NCBI RefSeq assembly: GCF_030252345.1
Contig: NZ_CP126980.1
Location: 3,611,501-3,675,500 of the forward strand
Source: Actinoplanes oblitus
GTDB lineage: Bacteria > Actinomycetota > Actinomycetes > Mycobacteriales > Micromonosporaceae
Direction of reading: 5' to 3'
DNA: 64,000 nucleotides
The notes beneath the pieces were generated by a model. That model was not told where the DNA came from, did no database searches, and saw only the letters and a list, made by a program, of their open reading frames with translations. Positions 36,944 through 45,847 of the stretch are shown here, one piece after another (position 1 is the stretch's first letter; each line of letters begins with the position of its first letter). Both the position numbers and the translations under genes were made by a program.

Positions 36944-38763
36944 CTGAGATCGAACGCCGTGACCGCCGACCGGAGCTGTCCCGGGTCGCCCGGACCCGCC
37001 GGCAACTGGCCGAGCTGTACATGGCCACCTCCGAATACCTCGACAGCCGGATCGGCTGGGATCGGCTGCCGACCGCCCTCGGGCTGAGCACCCTGCTGGG
37101 CCTGCGGCACCGGTTACGGGAGCGGAACCTGTACGACACCACCAGCCTGCCGGCGGTGAACCTGCCGCCGATCGAGCCGCCCGGCGAGCAGCATCTGATC
37201 AACCGGACGTGTGACGGCTCGTACAACGATCTCGCCTCGCCACGGATGGGCATGGCCGGCACCCGCTTCGGCCGCAACGTCCCACTGACCAGCGCGGTCC
37301 GGCCGGATGACGCGGGCGTGCTGACCCCGAACCCGCGCGAGATCAGCCGGGCGCTGCTCACCCGTACCGAGTTCGTCCCGGCCACCACGGTCAACTCACT
37401 GGTCGCGGCGTGGTTGCAGTTCATGATCCGGGACTGGTTCAGTCACGGGACCAGTCCGCAGGAGAACCCGTGGGTGGTGCCGCTGGCCCCGGACGACACC
37501 TGGCCACAGAAGTCGATGACCATCATGCGTACGCCGTCGGACGAGACCCGGCCGGCGGACTCGGCGGGAATGCCGCCGACCAGCATCAACGTCAACTCGC
37601 ACTGGTGGGACGCCTCCCAGTTGTACGGCTGCAGCGCCACCGAGCAGAAGGCGGTGCGCGCCGGTGAGGGCGGCCGGCTGAACGCCGAACGGCACACCTA
37701 CGCCGACACCGTGCCCGGCTTCTGGCTGGGTGTCGCGCTGATGCACCAGGTCTTCGTCGCCGAGCACAACGCCATCTGCGACATGTTGCAGGCCCGCTAT
37801 CCGCACTGGGGTGACGAGGAACTGTTCCAGCGGGCCCGTCTGATCACCGCCGCACTGATCGCCAAGATCCATACGGTGGAGTGGACGCCCGCCGTGATCA
37901 GCCACCCGACCACGGTGGCCGCGCTGCGCGCCAACTGGTTCGGTGTCGCCGGCGAGCGGGTGCACAAGCTGTTCGGACGCGTCTCGCCGAGCGAGGTGAT
38001 CAGCGGCATCCCGGGCGCCGCCACCGACCACTTCGGGGTGCCGTACTCGCTGACCGAGGAGTTTACTTCGGTCTACCGGATGCACCCGCTGGTCCGCGAC
38101 GACTGGCACCTGCGCGCCGTGGCCGACGACAGCACGCTGCGCAAGGTCACCCTCCGCGACCTCGCCGGCCCCGCCGCCACGGCGATGATGGCCGAGCTCG
38201 ACACCACCGACCTGCTCTACAGCTTCGGCACGCTGCCGCCCGGACTGGTCACTCTGCACAACTTCCCGAAGTTCCTGCAGGAGTTCGAACGGCCGGACGG
38301 CAACCTGCAGGATCTCGCCGCGACGGACCTGCTGCGCTCCAGGGAACTCGGCGTCCCGCGCTACAACGAGTTCCGCAGGCTGCTGCGTCTCAAGCCGGCC
38401 GCGACCTTCGAGGAGCTCACCGGCAATCCGGTCTGGGCCGAGGAGATCCGGGCGGCGTACGGCGGCGACATCGAGCAGGTCGACCTCACCGTCGGCGTGT
38501 TCGCGGAGCCCCTGCCACCCGGCTTCGCCTTCAGCGACACCGCGTTCCGGATCTTCATCCTGATGGCGTCCCGCCGGCTGAACAGCGACCGGTTCTTCAC
38601 CGAGTACTACACGCCGGAGGTGTACACCCCGGAAGGGCTGCAGTGGATCACCGACAACACGATGGCCTCCGTCCTGCTGCGCCACCATCCGCGGCTGCGC
38701 TCCGCGATGAGCAAGGTCAGCAACGCCTTCCAGCCCTGGCGCACCGCCTCCGCGACGGAGTGA
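36940..38763 (+). CDS. Heme-dependent fatty acid alpha-dioxygenase/cyclooxygenase-like peroxidase
   Basis: 607 residues of the animal-type heme peroxidase superfamily, closest in motif to plant alpha-dioxygenases: TCDGSYNDLASPRMGMAGTR then FGRNV near 90-114, WLQFMIRDWFSH with distal His169, AEHNAICDML near 274, and VYRMHP with the catalytic Tyr379 and proximal heme His382. These residues are the ones used to abstract hydrogen from a fatty acid and add oxygen. No signal peptide, so it should act in the cytoplasm or at the membrane face. ATGA overlap with the GMC oxidoreductase. The substrate is inferred as a free fatty acid released by the operon's lipase. Confidence 0.9.
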   Translation: MTEIERRDRRPELSRVARTRRQLAELYMATSEYLDSRIGWDRLPTALGLSTLLGLRHRLRERNLYDTTSLPAVNLPPIEPPGEQHLINRTCDGSYNDLASPRMGMAGTRFGRNVPLTSAVRPDDAGVLTPNPREISRALLTRTEFVPATTVNSLVAAWLQFMIRDWFSHGTSPQENPWVVPLAPDDTWPQKSMTIMRTPSDETRPADSAGMPPTSINVNSHWWDASQLYGCSATEQKAVRAGEGGRLNAERHTYADTVPGFWLGVALMHQVFVAEHNAICDMLQARYPHWGDEELFQRARLITAALIAKIHTVEWTPAVISHPTTVAALRANWFGVAGERVHKLFGRVSPSEVISGIPGAATDHFGVPYSLTEEFTSVYRMHPLVRDDWHLRAVADDSTLRKVTLRDLAGPAATAMMAELDTTDLLYSFGTLPPGLVTLHNFPKFLQEFERPDGNLQDLAATDLLRSRELGVPRYNEFRRLLRLKPAATFEELTGNPVWAEEIRAAYGGDIEQVDLTVGVFAEPLPPGFAFSDTAFRIFILMASRRLNSDRFFTEYYTPEVYTPEGLQWITDNTMASVLLRHHPRLRSAMSKVSNAFQPWRTASATE

Positions 38764-38766
38764 GGG

Positions 38767-39735
38767 ATGGCTCCGCGATCACCCCGGGACGCGGTGCGGC
38801 GGACGGTCCGAGCCGCCCGTACGCCATCGGCGCGGGCACGCTCGAAGCGCACCAAGCCCGAGTCGTCGTCCCACGGCGGCGCCGGGAGCGCTTGGTCGCA
38901 CGTCTCGCAGATCGTGTCGGCGCTGACCGCGACGAGCGCGCTGATCATCTCCGGGATGACCGTGAAGATCACCAGAGACGGCCAGCTCACCAGCCGGTTC
39001 GGCGCGGCGGTGGAGCAGTTGGGCAGCGATCAGCCGGTGACCAGCATGGGCGCGGTCCACGCGCTCCAGCGTCTCGCGCTGGACTCGCCCAAGGACCGGC
39101 CGGCCATCATCGACCTGCTGGCCGATTACGTGCGCTTGAAGATCGGCATCGGCAGCGCGGACCATCAGCGCTGTTACGCCATGCGTGCGCCCACCGTCGA
39201 TGTCATGGCGGCATTGCGTGTCCTCGTCTACACCATCGGCCCGAAACTACGTGACCACCGGGTGGACCTCCGCGAGATCTGCCTGCGCAAGGTCGAGCTT
39301 CTGCGTGCGGACCTGACCTGCATGCTGCTGGACAATACGGTCCTCGACAGCGTGCGGCTCGCCGGAGCGCACTTCGCCGGCGCCTCGCTCGAGAACGCGG
39401 AAATGCGCGGTGATTTCCAGGGCGCCGACTTCAGCGGAGCTGTCGCGTGGAACGCCAAGTTCGGCGGCACCCCCACGCTGGACGCCTCGGTGATGAACGG
39501 CGCGACTTTTCACGGCACGGACCTCACTGGCGCCTCCCTCGTCGAAGTGGATCTCACCCGAGCCGATTTCACCAACGCGAAACTGACCAGCGCCGATTTC
39601 CACAAGAGCGTTCTCGACGGAGCGACCCTCAAGACCTACCTGAACGACGTGCCGTACCTGCCGCACGGTGCCGATCGCACCAAGGAGCTCGGCGCTCCAC
39701 CAACGCCCGCGGCCGACAGCTGTCCTCACTCTTGA
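38767..39735 (+). CDS. Pentapeptide-repeat membrane protein
   Basis: 322 residues. A basic N-terminus leads to one hydrophobic segment (about 47-65). It is followed by a SRFGAAVEQLGSDQPVTSMGAVHALQRLA unit often found before pentapeptide repeats in membrane proteins. The A(D/N)LXX repeats run through the last 150 residues (LRADLTCMLLDNTVL, ADFSGAV, ADFTNAKLTSADFHKS). The repeat forms a right-handed quadrilateral helix that binds partners. It starts 3 bp after the dioxygenase stop and is probably the last structural gene of the operon. Role unknown. Confidence 0.88.
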   Translation: MAPRSPRDAVRRTVRAARTPSARARSKRTKPESSSHGGAGSAWSHVSQIVSALTATSALIISGMTVKITRDGQLTSRFGAAVEQLGSDQPVTSMGAVHALQRLALDSPKDRPAIIDLLADYVRLKIGIGSADHQRCYAMRAPTVDVMAALRVLVYTIGPKLRDHRVDLREICLRKVELLRADLTCMLLDNTVLDSVRLAGAHFAGASLENAEMRGDFQGADFSGAVAWNAKFGGTPTLDASVMNGATFHGTDLTGASLVEVDLTRADFTNAKLTSADFHKSVLDGATLKTYLNDVPYLPHGADRTKELGAPPTPAADSCPHS

Positions 39736-39771
39736 GGCGGAGCGCCGCGGCACGACAGATGGGAGATCGCA

Positions 39772-40059
39772 ATGCCATCACAGAGCGACATCAAAGAGTC
39801 CGAGGAACTACGTCCGAGAGCCAAATCGCACACCATTGACGTGACGAGCGTTTCCAAGACCGAGGTGGAGTCCTCCCCTACGTCTGGCGCGGCGGATGCC
39901 GGCGCTGTAGTTGAAGCCAGGGCCTGCCGCCCCAAAGAGAAGGTACCGGAGACGGGGGATTGGCAGCCCCAATGTGGGGAGGCCAAGCGACACCTGAAGC
40001 AGGGGGCTACCTTCCCCTTCTGTTCCCGCAGGCATGACGAGAGGTGGCACCGAGCCTGA
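39772..40059 (+). CDS. Small cysteine-containing protein, unknown
   Basis: 95 residues from an ATG with GGGAG about eight bases upstream. The first half is polar and probably disordered. The second half has a spaced pattern, C-x11-W-x3-C then GATFPFCSRRHDERWHRA, resembling small YjzC-like or zinc-ribbon-like modules (TGDW, FPxC, W). It may be cotranscribed with the oxylipin-like operon, since only 36 bp separate it from the pentapeptide gene. Function unknown; moderate confidence that it is expressed. Confidence 0.5.
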   Translation: MPSQSDIKESEELRPRAKSHTIDVTSVSKTEVESSPTSGAADAGAVVEARACRPKEKVPETGDWQPQCGEAKRHLKQGATFPFCSRRHDERWHRA

Positions 40060-40080
40060 TGTCGTCGTGCCGAGTGCCGT

Positions 40081-40117
40081 CCCGGCAGGCGGGCCCGTGC
40101 GGCCTACACCTGCCGGG
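40081..40117. terminator. Possible terminator hairpin
   Basis: CCCGGCAGG (40081-40089) pairs with CCTGCCGGG (40109-40117) across a 19-base loop, shortly after the small protein ends. The rest of the 219-bp gap to 40279 shows nothing else. Confidence 0.45.
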
Positions 40118-40278
40118 CGCGCGGCCTCGGCCAAGGCGGAACGGGTCGCCGTGGGCGAGGGCCCGCCCGGCCCGCCCCCGCCGCTTCCCGGCACCCTCCG
40201 ATCGATCGAAGCGCATAAGATCTTGGCGGCCGTGACCACGGGGCACGGGCCGACATCGGAGCAAGGGGGAGCCGCCGC

Positions 40279-41409
40279 ATGGCATCGCACAACACAGGGT
40301 CACCGGGAAGTCGCCGCCATCTGATCACCGGAGCGGGCCTGGCCGCCGGCGTGGCGATCTTCGGCCCGTCCGCCCCGGCTTCGGCCGAGGAGCCCGCGAC
40401 GGCCGAGCCGGCCCTGGTGGTGGTCAAGCCGAGCGGCAAGACCACCGGCGCCGACGACTCCGCGAACATCGCCGCCGCGCTGGCCCTGACGTCCGGGCTC
40501 CCCGGCGTCGAGGTGCACCTGGCGCCCGGCGATTTCTACATCAACACGCCGATCGTGCTGGGCAGCAACAAGCGGCTGTTCGGGGCCGGCGCCCAGGCCA
40601 CCCGGATCAACCAGGTGGGTACCGGTCACGGCATCGTGCTGAAGCCCGAGGGCGCCCTCAACTACGTGACCGTCTCCGGGCTCTCGGTGGTCGGCAACGG
40701 GTCCGCCGGCAGCTGCGGGATCTACTTCGCCCCGTACTCGGGCGTGGCGACCAGGGCCGAGTTCGGCGGTCTCAGCAACATCACCATCGAGGACAGCGTC
40801 GCCAAGGGCTGGGGTGACTGCGGTGTCGTCCTGGTCGGGGCGATGGCGTCGAGGATCACGCGGGTGCAGGCCACCGAGAACGGCGGCAACGGTTTCTACG
40901 TCACGTTCGCCCGCTGGGACGGTGACTCCTCGGTCGTCAGCGCCGCGACCTCGCTCGCCTTCGAGGCCTGCTATGCCCGCGAGAACGGCAAGAACGGCTA
41001 CGAACTGGACACCGTCAGCTACTCGACGCTGAACGCGTGTGCCGCCGACTGCGGCCGCATCGGCACCCGCGGTTACGCGCTGTTCAACTGCAACGCCGTG
41101 ACGCTCACCAGCTGCGGCGCCGAGGAGTTCGTCACCGAGGGCTTCCTGTTCCAGGTCTGTACGAGCTGCGCGGTGCACGGCGCCTACACCTGGCAGGGCA
41201 AGTCGGTGGGGATCCACATCGGCACCAGGACCACGTACCAGACGATCGGCGGGGCCGTGCAGCACAGCCCCGCCGCCGGCACCACCAACTTCATCAAGAG
41301 CGAGGCCGGTACGTCAGCGGTGGTGTGGGGCGTGTCCCGCCCCGCCACCACGGGCGCCTCCACCAACACCTTCCTCGGCAAGGTGACCAACCTGGACGGC
41401 TCCGCCTGA
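40279..41409 (+). CDS. Secreted right-handed beta-helix protein (pectate lyase/GH28-like)
   Basis: 376 residues. A twin-arginine leader (SRRHLITGAGLAAGVAIFG, then PASA) exports it. The mature part has the VKPSGKTTGADDSANIAAAL opening typical of GH28/pectate-lyase-3 beta-helices, which in that group means a glycan-active or phage-tail-spike-like fold. Repeated short strands with regular GxxGxxI turns follow. No complete set of lyase or hydrolase catalytic residues could be confirmed, so activity is open. It converges on the chitosanase gene across a strong terminator. Confidence 0.8.
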   Translation: MASHNTGSPGSRRHLITGAGLAAGVAIFGPSAPASAEEPATAEPALVVVKPSGKTTGADDSANIAAALALTSGLPGVEVHLAPGDFYINTPIVLGSNKRLFGAGAQATRINQVGTGHGIVLKPEGALNYVTVSGLSVVGNGSAGSCGIYFAPYSGVATRAEFGGLSNITIEDSVAKGWGDCGVVLVGAMASRITRVQATENGGNGFYVTFARWDGDSSVVSAATSLAFEACYARENGKNGYELDTVSYSTLNACAADCGRIGTRGYALFNCNAVTLTSCGAEEFVTEGFLFQVCTSCAVHGAYTWQGKSVGIHIGTRTTYQTIGGAVQHSPAAGTTNFIKSEAGTSAVVWGVSRPATTGASTNTFLGKVTNLDGSA

Positions 41410-41410
41410 C

Positions 41411-41450
41411 CCGTCGATCGGCCCCGGTTCCGGCCGGGGCCGATCGACGG
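41411..41450. terminator. Strong bidirectional terminator
   Basis: A perfect 17-bp stem: CCGTCGATCGGCCCCGG (41411-41427) with CCGGGGCCGATCGACGG (41434-41450), six-base loop. It sits exactly between the convergent beta-helix and chitosanase stops. Confidence 0.85.
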
Positions 41451-41454
41451 CGGG

Positions 41455-42252
41455 TCAGCCGATGTGGAACGGATCGCCGTAGACCTTGAAGTCGAGCGGC
41501 GTGTTCAGATCGAAGTTGCCCTTGTTCAGGAAGACGCGCTGGGCGGTGTCCACCCGTGACGTGTCCGAGTGCGCCTCCTCCTTTTTCATCTCGGCCACCC
41601 GCTCGTTCAGGAATGCGTTCAGCCAGGTCCGCTCGTCGCCGCCCTGAGCCGGCGGCTTCGCCTTCCGCAGCGCCCGGTTGCGAATGGCGCGCATGCCCTC
41701 GTAACCGTGCATGACAGCGGCGTCGTAATACGCGAACTGCCCGAGCGCGCGCACCCCGTCCGCCTTCCCGTCACGTACCGACGGGTTGAAATACACCCGG
41801 TCCCGTTCCGCCTCCTGCGCGGCCTGGAACACCGGGTCGGTGGCGGCCTTCCGCCAGTCCCTGGTGAAGTTCGGGTCGAGCCCGGAATGCGAGTCGGTGC
41901 CGTTCACACGCCGCAATGCGGGCAGATACTTGGCGAGCACGTTCGACGGTTTCGTGGCGGTGTAGGACTCGACCAGTTCGAGCATGTCCCCGGTGCCGGA
42001 ACAGAACCCGATGATCCCGGCCGTGTAGCCACGTCCGTCGTCGATGTCCTCGATGTACGCGAATTGCGCACGCCAGTTCAGCGACGAGTTCTCGGCGGCC
42101 GAGACGATCTGCATGGCGATGTCTTTCTTCACCGGGTCGTCCAGGTTCTTCGCTGTGGTGCCGGCGCTGGCCGGCAGCAGCCCGAGGGCTACGGCCAGGC
42201 CGGAGATGACCAGGCCGATCGTGACATAGGTGGTGGTTCGGACGCGATTCAT
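41455..42252 (-). CDS. csn: Secreted GH46 chitosanase
   Basis: 265 residues. The signal peptide (TTTYVTIGLVISGLAVALG, ending PASA) is followed by the GH46 core: NLDDPVKKDIAMQIVSAAEN with the catalytic Glu in SAENSSLNW, and YIEDIDDGRGYTAGIIGFC with the catalytic Asp. It splits chitosan by endo-hydrolysis outside the cell. It sits divergently from a csnR-type regulator and an uptake operon for the products. The start ATG at 42252 has GGAG upstream; an ATG four codons earlier is less likely. Related operator-like words lie at 42300-42320 and 42383-42406. Confidence 0.94.
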   Translation of the reverse strand: MNRVRTTTYVTIGLVISGLAVALGLLPASAGTTAKNLDDPVKKDIAMQIVSAAENSSLNWRAQFAYIEDIDDGRGYTAGIIGFCSGTGDMLELVESYTATKPSNVLAKYLPALRRVNGTDSHSGLDPNFTRDWRKAATDPVFQAAQEAERDRVYFNPSVRDGKADGVRALGQFAYYDAAVMHGYEGMRAIRNRALRKAKPPAQGGDERTWLNAFLNERVAEMKKEEAHSDTSRVDTAQRVFLNKGNFDLNTPLDFKVYGDPFHIG

Positions 42253-42299
42253 GGCGCTCTCCATCTAGGGGGACGACGAGATGGGGAGCGACGCTACGA

Positions 42300-42320
42300 C
42301 TGTTAACTTGATTTATCAAT
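42300..42320. promoter_or_regulatory. Putative CsnR operator near the chitosanase promoter
   Basis: CTGTTAACTTGATTTATCAA plus T. It contains the perfect palindrome TTGATTTATCAA and shares CTGTTA and TATCAAT with the site before csnR. AT-rich compared with its surroundings. Confidence 0.55.
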
Positions 42321-42346
42321 ACTAGTCGATCGGTAAGATCGAGCCC

Positions 42347-42375
42347 TTGACACGGATCGATGCCGGGCCCAGGAT
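42347..42375 (+). promoter_or_regulatory. Predicted csnR-K promoter
   Basis: TTGACA (42347-42352) and CAGGAT (42370-42375) with 17-base spacing. The second operator-like site begins 8 bases downstream, so a bound repressor would cover the transcription start. Confidence 0.5.
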
Positions 42376-42382
42376 GAGCGAA

Positions 42383-42406
42383 CTGTTAGTCAGTTTGCCT
42401 ATCAAT
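42383..42406. promoter_or_regulatory. Putative CsnR operator before csnR
   Basis: Starts CTGTTAGTCAGTTTGCC and ends TATCAAT. It shares the CTGTTA...TATCAAT frame with 42300-42320 and lies 14 bp before the csnR ATG, suggesting autoregulation. Confidence 0.55.
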
Positions 42407-42419
42407 CAGGGAGAGCCCG

Positions 42420-43583
42420 ATGACCCGTCTGGCCGGATCGTCCAAGCTGCTGCGCGCCATGAACGAGAGCGCGGCGCTCGGACACCTGCTCGACCCGGGC
42501 ATGCTCACCCGGTCCGACCTGCGCGAACTGACCGCGCTGTCGATGCCGACGATCTCCGAGGTGCTGCGCCGGCTCACCGAGGCCGGCCTGGTCACCGTGG
42601 TCGGCCACAGCAGCGGCAAGCCCGGGCCGAACGCGGAGATCTACGCGGCCAACCCGGACGCGGCCTACGCCGTCGCCGTCTCGGTCCGCGACGTCGGTAC
42701 CAGCGGCACCCCGTCGATCGCCGCCGCCCTCGGCGACCTGACCGGCGCCATCCGGGCCCGCTTCGAGTCCCGCGTCGACTTCCTCACCGCCGACCCGGTG
42801 ACCACCCTGGCCGAGGTGGTCGCTCAGCTGGCCGAGCAGGCCGCGGTCCCGGCCGGGCGGATCCGGCACGTGCATCTGAGCGTGCCCGGCGCCTACGACC
42901 CGAAGACCGAGACCATCCGCCTCGTCGACGTCCCGGGCTTCGCCCGCCCCGGCCTGGTCCCGCGGATCGCTGCCGCGCTCGGCACCGACGTCAGCGTCGA
43001 CAACGACGTCAACCTGGCCGCGGTCGCCGAACGCCGCCGCGGCGCGGCCCGCGACGCCGAGAACTTCGCCCTGCTCTGGCTCGGCCAGGACGGCCTCGGC
43101 CTGGCGATCGACATCAACGGCACGTTGCTGCGCGGCACCCGGGGCGCCGCCGGTGAGATCGGCTACCTGCCGCTCTACTCGCCCAACCGCAAGCTCGACC
43201 TGCAGGACCTGTTCGGCGGCGGCGCCATCCTGGAGCTGGCCCGTGACCACGGGATCGCCGCCGGCAACCCGGCGGCGGTGGTGGCCGCCGCGGCGGAGAC
43301 GTCCGCCGAGTTCATCGCCGCCTTCGCCGACCGGGTCGTGGTCGGGCTGGCCGCCGTGGTCGCCGTGCTCGACCCGTCCCTCGTGGTGCTCGCCGGCCCG
43401 ACCGCCCAGGCCGGCGGCGCCCCGCTGCTCGACGCCGTGAACGAGGCCTTCCAGCGGGCCGCCCCGCTGGAGTGCCCGGTCACGGCCACCGCCCTCGACG
43501 ACGACGCGGTCCTGCTCGGCGCCCTCGACGCCGGTCTGGCCGCGGTCCGCGAAGCCCTGATCGCCGCCATCCGCGAAAGCTGA
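42420..43583 (+). CDS. csnR: ROK-family repressor of chitosan utilisation (CsnR-like)
   Basis: 387 residues. A winged helix-turn-helix (LTRSDLRELTALSMPTISEVLRRLTEAGLV) precedes a ROK/ASKHA ligand domain with the sugar-site GLAIDINGTLLRGTRGAAGEIGYLPL. The usual ROK zinc-binding cysteines are not evident. In Streptomyces the ROK protein CsnR controls chitosanase and the csn operon. The same gene order here (ROK, binding protein, two permeases, GH4, kinase) plus a divergent chitosanase supports the same role. The ATG follows GGGAGAG by four bases. Confidence 0.85.
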   Translation: MTRLAGSSKLLRAMNESAALGHLLDPGMLTRSDLRELTALSMPTISEVLRRLTEAGLVTVVGHSSGKPGPNAEIYAANPDAAYAVAVSVRDVGTSGTPSIAAALGDLTGAIRARFESRVDFLTADPVTTLAEVVAQLAEQAAVPAGRIRHVHLSVPGAYDPKTETIRLVDVPGFARPGLVPRIAAALGTDVSVDNDVNLAAVAERRRGAARDAENFALLWLGQDGLGLAIDINGTLLRGTRGAAGEIGYLPLYSPNRKLDLQDLFGGGAILELARDHGIAAGNPAAVVAAAAETSAEFIAAFADRVVVGLAAVVAVLDPSLVVLAGPTAQAGGAPLLDAVNEAFQRAAPLECPVTATALDDDAVLLGALDAGLAAVREALIAAIRES

Positions 43584-43609
43584 CACCTCTCGACAATGCG
43601 AGGCACGAA

Positions 43610-44917
43610 GTGCATAGAAGGACCCTCCTTGCCCTGACCTCCGTCGCTCTGCTGACCGCCGCCTGCACACCGGCCCCGAAGGAGAACAAGATCGCCGACC
43701 CGGGGACGCAGGTCTCCGGGACCGTCGAGCTGTGGCACTTCTTCACCGAGCGCGAGGCGGCCGCCATCGATCAGGTGGTCGGCGACTTCCAGAACAGCCA
43801 CCCGAACATCAAGGTGACGGTCAAGTCCGGCCAGGACGACTCCAAGGTCACCCAGGCGATCGGCGCCGGCAACGGGCCGGACGTCGGCCTCTCCTACTCC
43901 ACCGACATCGTCGGCAAGTTCTGCTCCTCCGGCGCCTGGGTCGACCTCAAGCCCTACCTCGACCGGGACCGGGTGGACCTGGGCAAGCTCAATGCGACGA
44001 CCAGGTCGTACACCGAATTCGACGGCAAGCGGTGCGCCATGCCGTTCCTCGCCGACGCGTACGGGATGTACTACAACAAGGACCTGTTCGCCAAGGCGGG
44101 GCTCGCCGGTCCGCCGAGGACACTCGACGAGCTCACCGCGTACGCCAAGAAATTGACCGTGAAAAATGCGGACGGGTCGCTCAAGACGGTCGGGTTCCTG
44201 CCGTTGTTCGACTTCTACGAGAACGCCGCGGCGCATCTCGCCCCGGCCACCGGCGCCAAGTGGCTCACCGAGGACGGCAAGAGCGCGGTCGGCACCGATC
44301 CGCAGTGGAAGACCCTGCTCAGCTGGCAGAAAGACCTGGTCGACTGGTATGGCTACGACAATCTGACCAAGTTCAAGGCCGGCCTCGGCGACGAGTTCAG
44401 CGCCGACAACGCCTTCCAGAAGGGCCGCGTCGCGATGAACGTCGACGCCGAGTACCGCCTCGCCTTCCTCAAAGATCAAAGTCCGAATCTGAGGTACGGC
44501 GTAGCGCCGCTCCCGACCACCGACCCGGCCCGCTACGGCGGCGGCTACGTGACCGGCAACATCGTGGGCATCTCCAAGAACGCCAAGAATCCGGAGGCGG
44601 CCTGGGAGCTGATCAAGTACCTGACCACCGACGACACCGCCGTCACCAAGCTCGCCGGCCTGCTCAAGAACGTGCCCACCACGACCCGGGCGATCGCCGA
44701 CCCGGCACTCAACGCCGACCCGGACTTCAAGGCGTTCATCGACATCTTCACCAACCCGAACTCGCTGACGTCGCCCCCGTCCGCGTCCGGCCCGGCCTAC
44801 CAGGAGACCTTCCAGCAGTTCCTGATCAGCTACCAGTCGGGCAAGGTGACCGATCTGAATCAGGGTCTCGCCACCGCCGACCAGCAGATCAACAGCGTCA
44901 TGTCGCTGGGCGGCTGA
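43610..44917 (+). CDS. csnE: Chitosan-oligosaccharide ABC importer, binding lipoprotein (CsnE-like)
   Basis: 435 residues. A short leader with lipobox LTAAC precedes a family 1 extracellular solute-binding protein (VSGTVELWHFFTEREAAAID, FQNSHPNIKVTVKSGQDDS). GTG start with GAGG upstream. It follows csnR by 26 bp, and both permeases follow directly. By synteny it takes up glucosamine oligomers made by the adjacent chitosanase. Confidence 0.87.
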   Translation: MHRRTLLALTSVALLTAACTPAPKENKIADPGTQVSGTVELWHFFTEREAAAIDQVVGDFQNSHPNIKVTVKSGQDDSKVTQAIGAGNGPDVGLSYSTDIVGKFCSSGAWVDLKPYLDRDRVDLGKLNATTRSYTEFDGKRCAMPFLADAYGMYYNKDLFAKAGLAGPPRTLDELTAYAKKLTVKNADGSLKTVGFLPLFDFYENAAAHLAPATGAKWLTEDGKSAVGTDPQWKTLLSWQKDLVDWYGYDNLTKFKAGLGDEFSADNAFQKGRVAMNVDAEYRLAFLKDQSPNLRYGVAPLPTTDPARYGGGYVTGNIVGISKNAKNPEAAWELIKYLTTDDTAVTKLAGLLKNVPTTTRAIADPALNADPDFKAFIDIFTNPNSLTSPPSASGPAYQETFQQFLISYQSGKVTDLNQGLATADQQINSVMSLGG

Positions 44918-44920
44918 CCC

Positions 44921-45847
44921 GTGGACACCGTCCGCCTCCGCCGCGGCCTGACCACCCTCTCCTTCCTGGCGCCCGCGCTGATCGGCATCGGGGTGTTCTT
45001 CCTCTACCCGCTGCTCTCCGCCGTTTATTTCTCGTTCACCAAGTTCGATCTGCTCACCGTGCCGCAATGGGTGGGCCTCGACAATTATCGGCGGATGGCG
45101 GACGACCCGTTCCTGCTCCAGGCGGTGCGCAACACGCTCTGGATGGTGGTGGTCTTCGTCCCGGTCCGGATCCTCGGCGCGATCGGACTCGCCATGCTTC
45201 TCGTGCGATTCAAGAGAGGAGCAGGCGTCTTCCGTACGATCTACTACCTGCCCGCCCTCGTCCCGCCGGTCGCCGCCACCATCGCGTTCGTCTACCTGCT
45301 CAAGCCGGGCACCGGCCCGGTCGACCACGTCCTCGAGAAGCTCGGCATCGACGGCCCGCTCTGGTTCAACTCGCCGGCCTGGGCCAAACCGTCGCTGGTC
45401 CTGCTCGGTCTCTGGGCCGTCGGCGACCTGATGATCATCTTCCTGGCGGCGGTGCTCGGCGTCCCGGAGAGCCTCTACGAGGCCGCGTCGCTCGACGGCG
45501 CGAACGCCTGGCACCGATTCCGGTCGATCACGCTGCCGTCGATCCGTCCGGTGATCCTGTTCGCCGCGGTCACCGGCGTGATCTACACGCTGCAGTACTT
45601 CGACCAGGCGGCGGTGGCCGGCTCGATCGCCAGCGGGCAGGCCACCGTCGGCGCCGGCATCTCCCAGTCCTTCGGCTACCCGGAGGGGTCCACCTTCACC
45701 TACCCGCTCTGGCTCTACACCGTGGGCTTCCGGTACAGCGCCCTCGGTTACGCGAACGCCCTGGCCATCGCCCTCTTCGTGGTCGCCCTCGCGGTCACCG
45801 TCATCCTGCTGCGCCGCGCCAAGGCCTTCTCCGGGGAGGAATCGTGA
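44921..45847 (+). CDS. csnF: ABC transporter permease (CsnF-like)
   Basis: 308 residues, six membrane segments; EAA loop YEAASLDGANAWHRFRSITLPSI. GTG start 3 bp after the binding-protein stop; ends in a GTGA overlap with csnG. Confidence 0.9.
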   Translation: MDTVRLRRGLTTLSFLAPALIGIGVFFLYPLLSAVYFSFTKFDLLTVPQWVGLDNYRRMADDPFLLQAVRNTLWMVVVFVPVRILGAIGLAMLLVRFKRGAGVFRTIYYLPALVPPVAATIAFVYLLKPGTGPVDHVLEKLGIDGPLWFNSPAWAKPSLVLLGLWAVGDLMIIFLAAVLGVPESLYEAASLDGANAWHRFRSITLPSIRPVILFAAVTGVIYTLQYFDQAAVAGSIASGQATVGAGISQSFGYPEGSTFTYPLWLYTVGFRYSALGYANALAIALFVVALAVTVILLRRAKAFSGEES

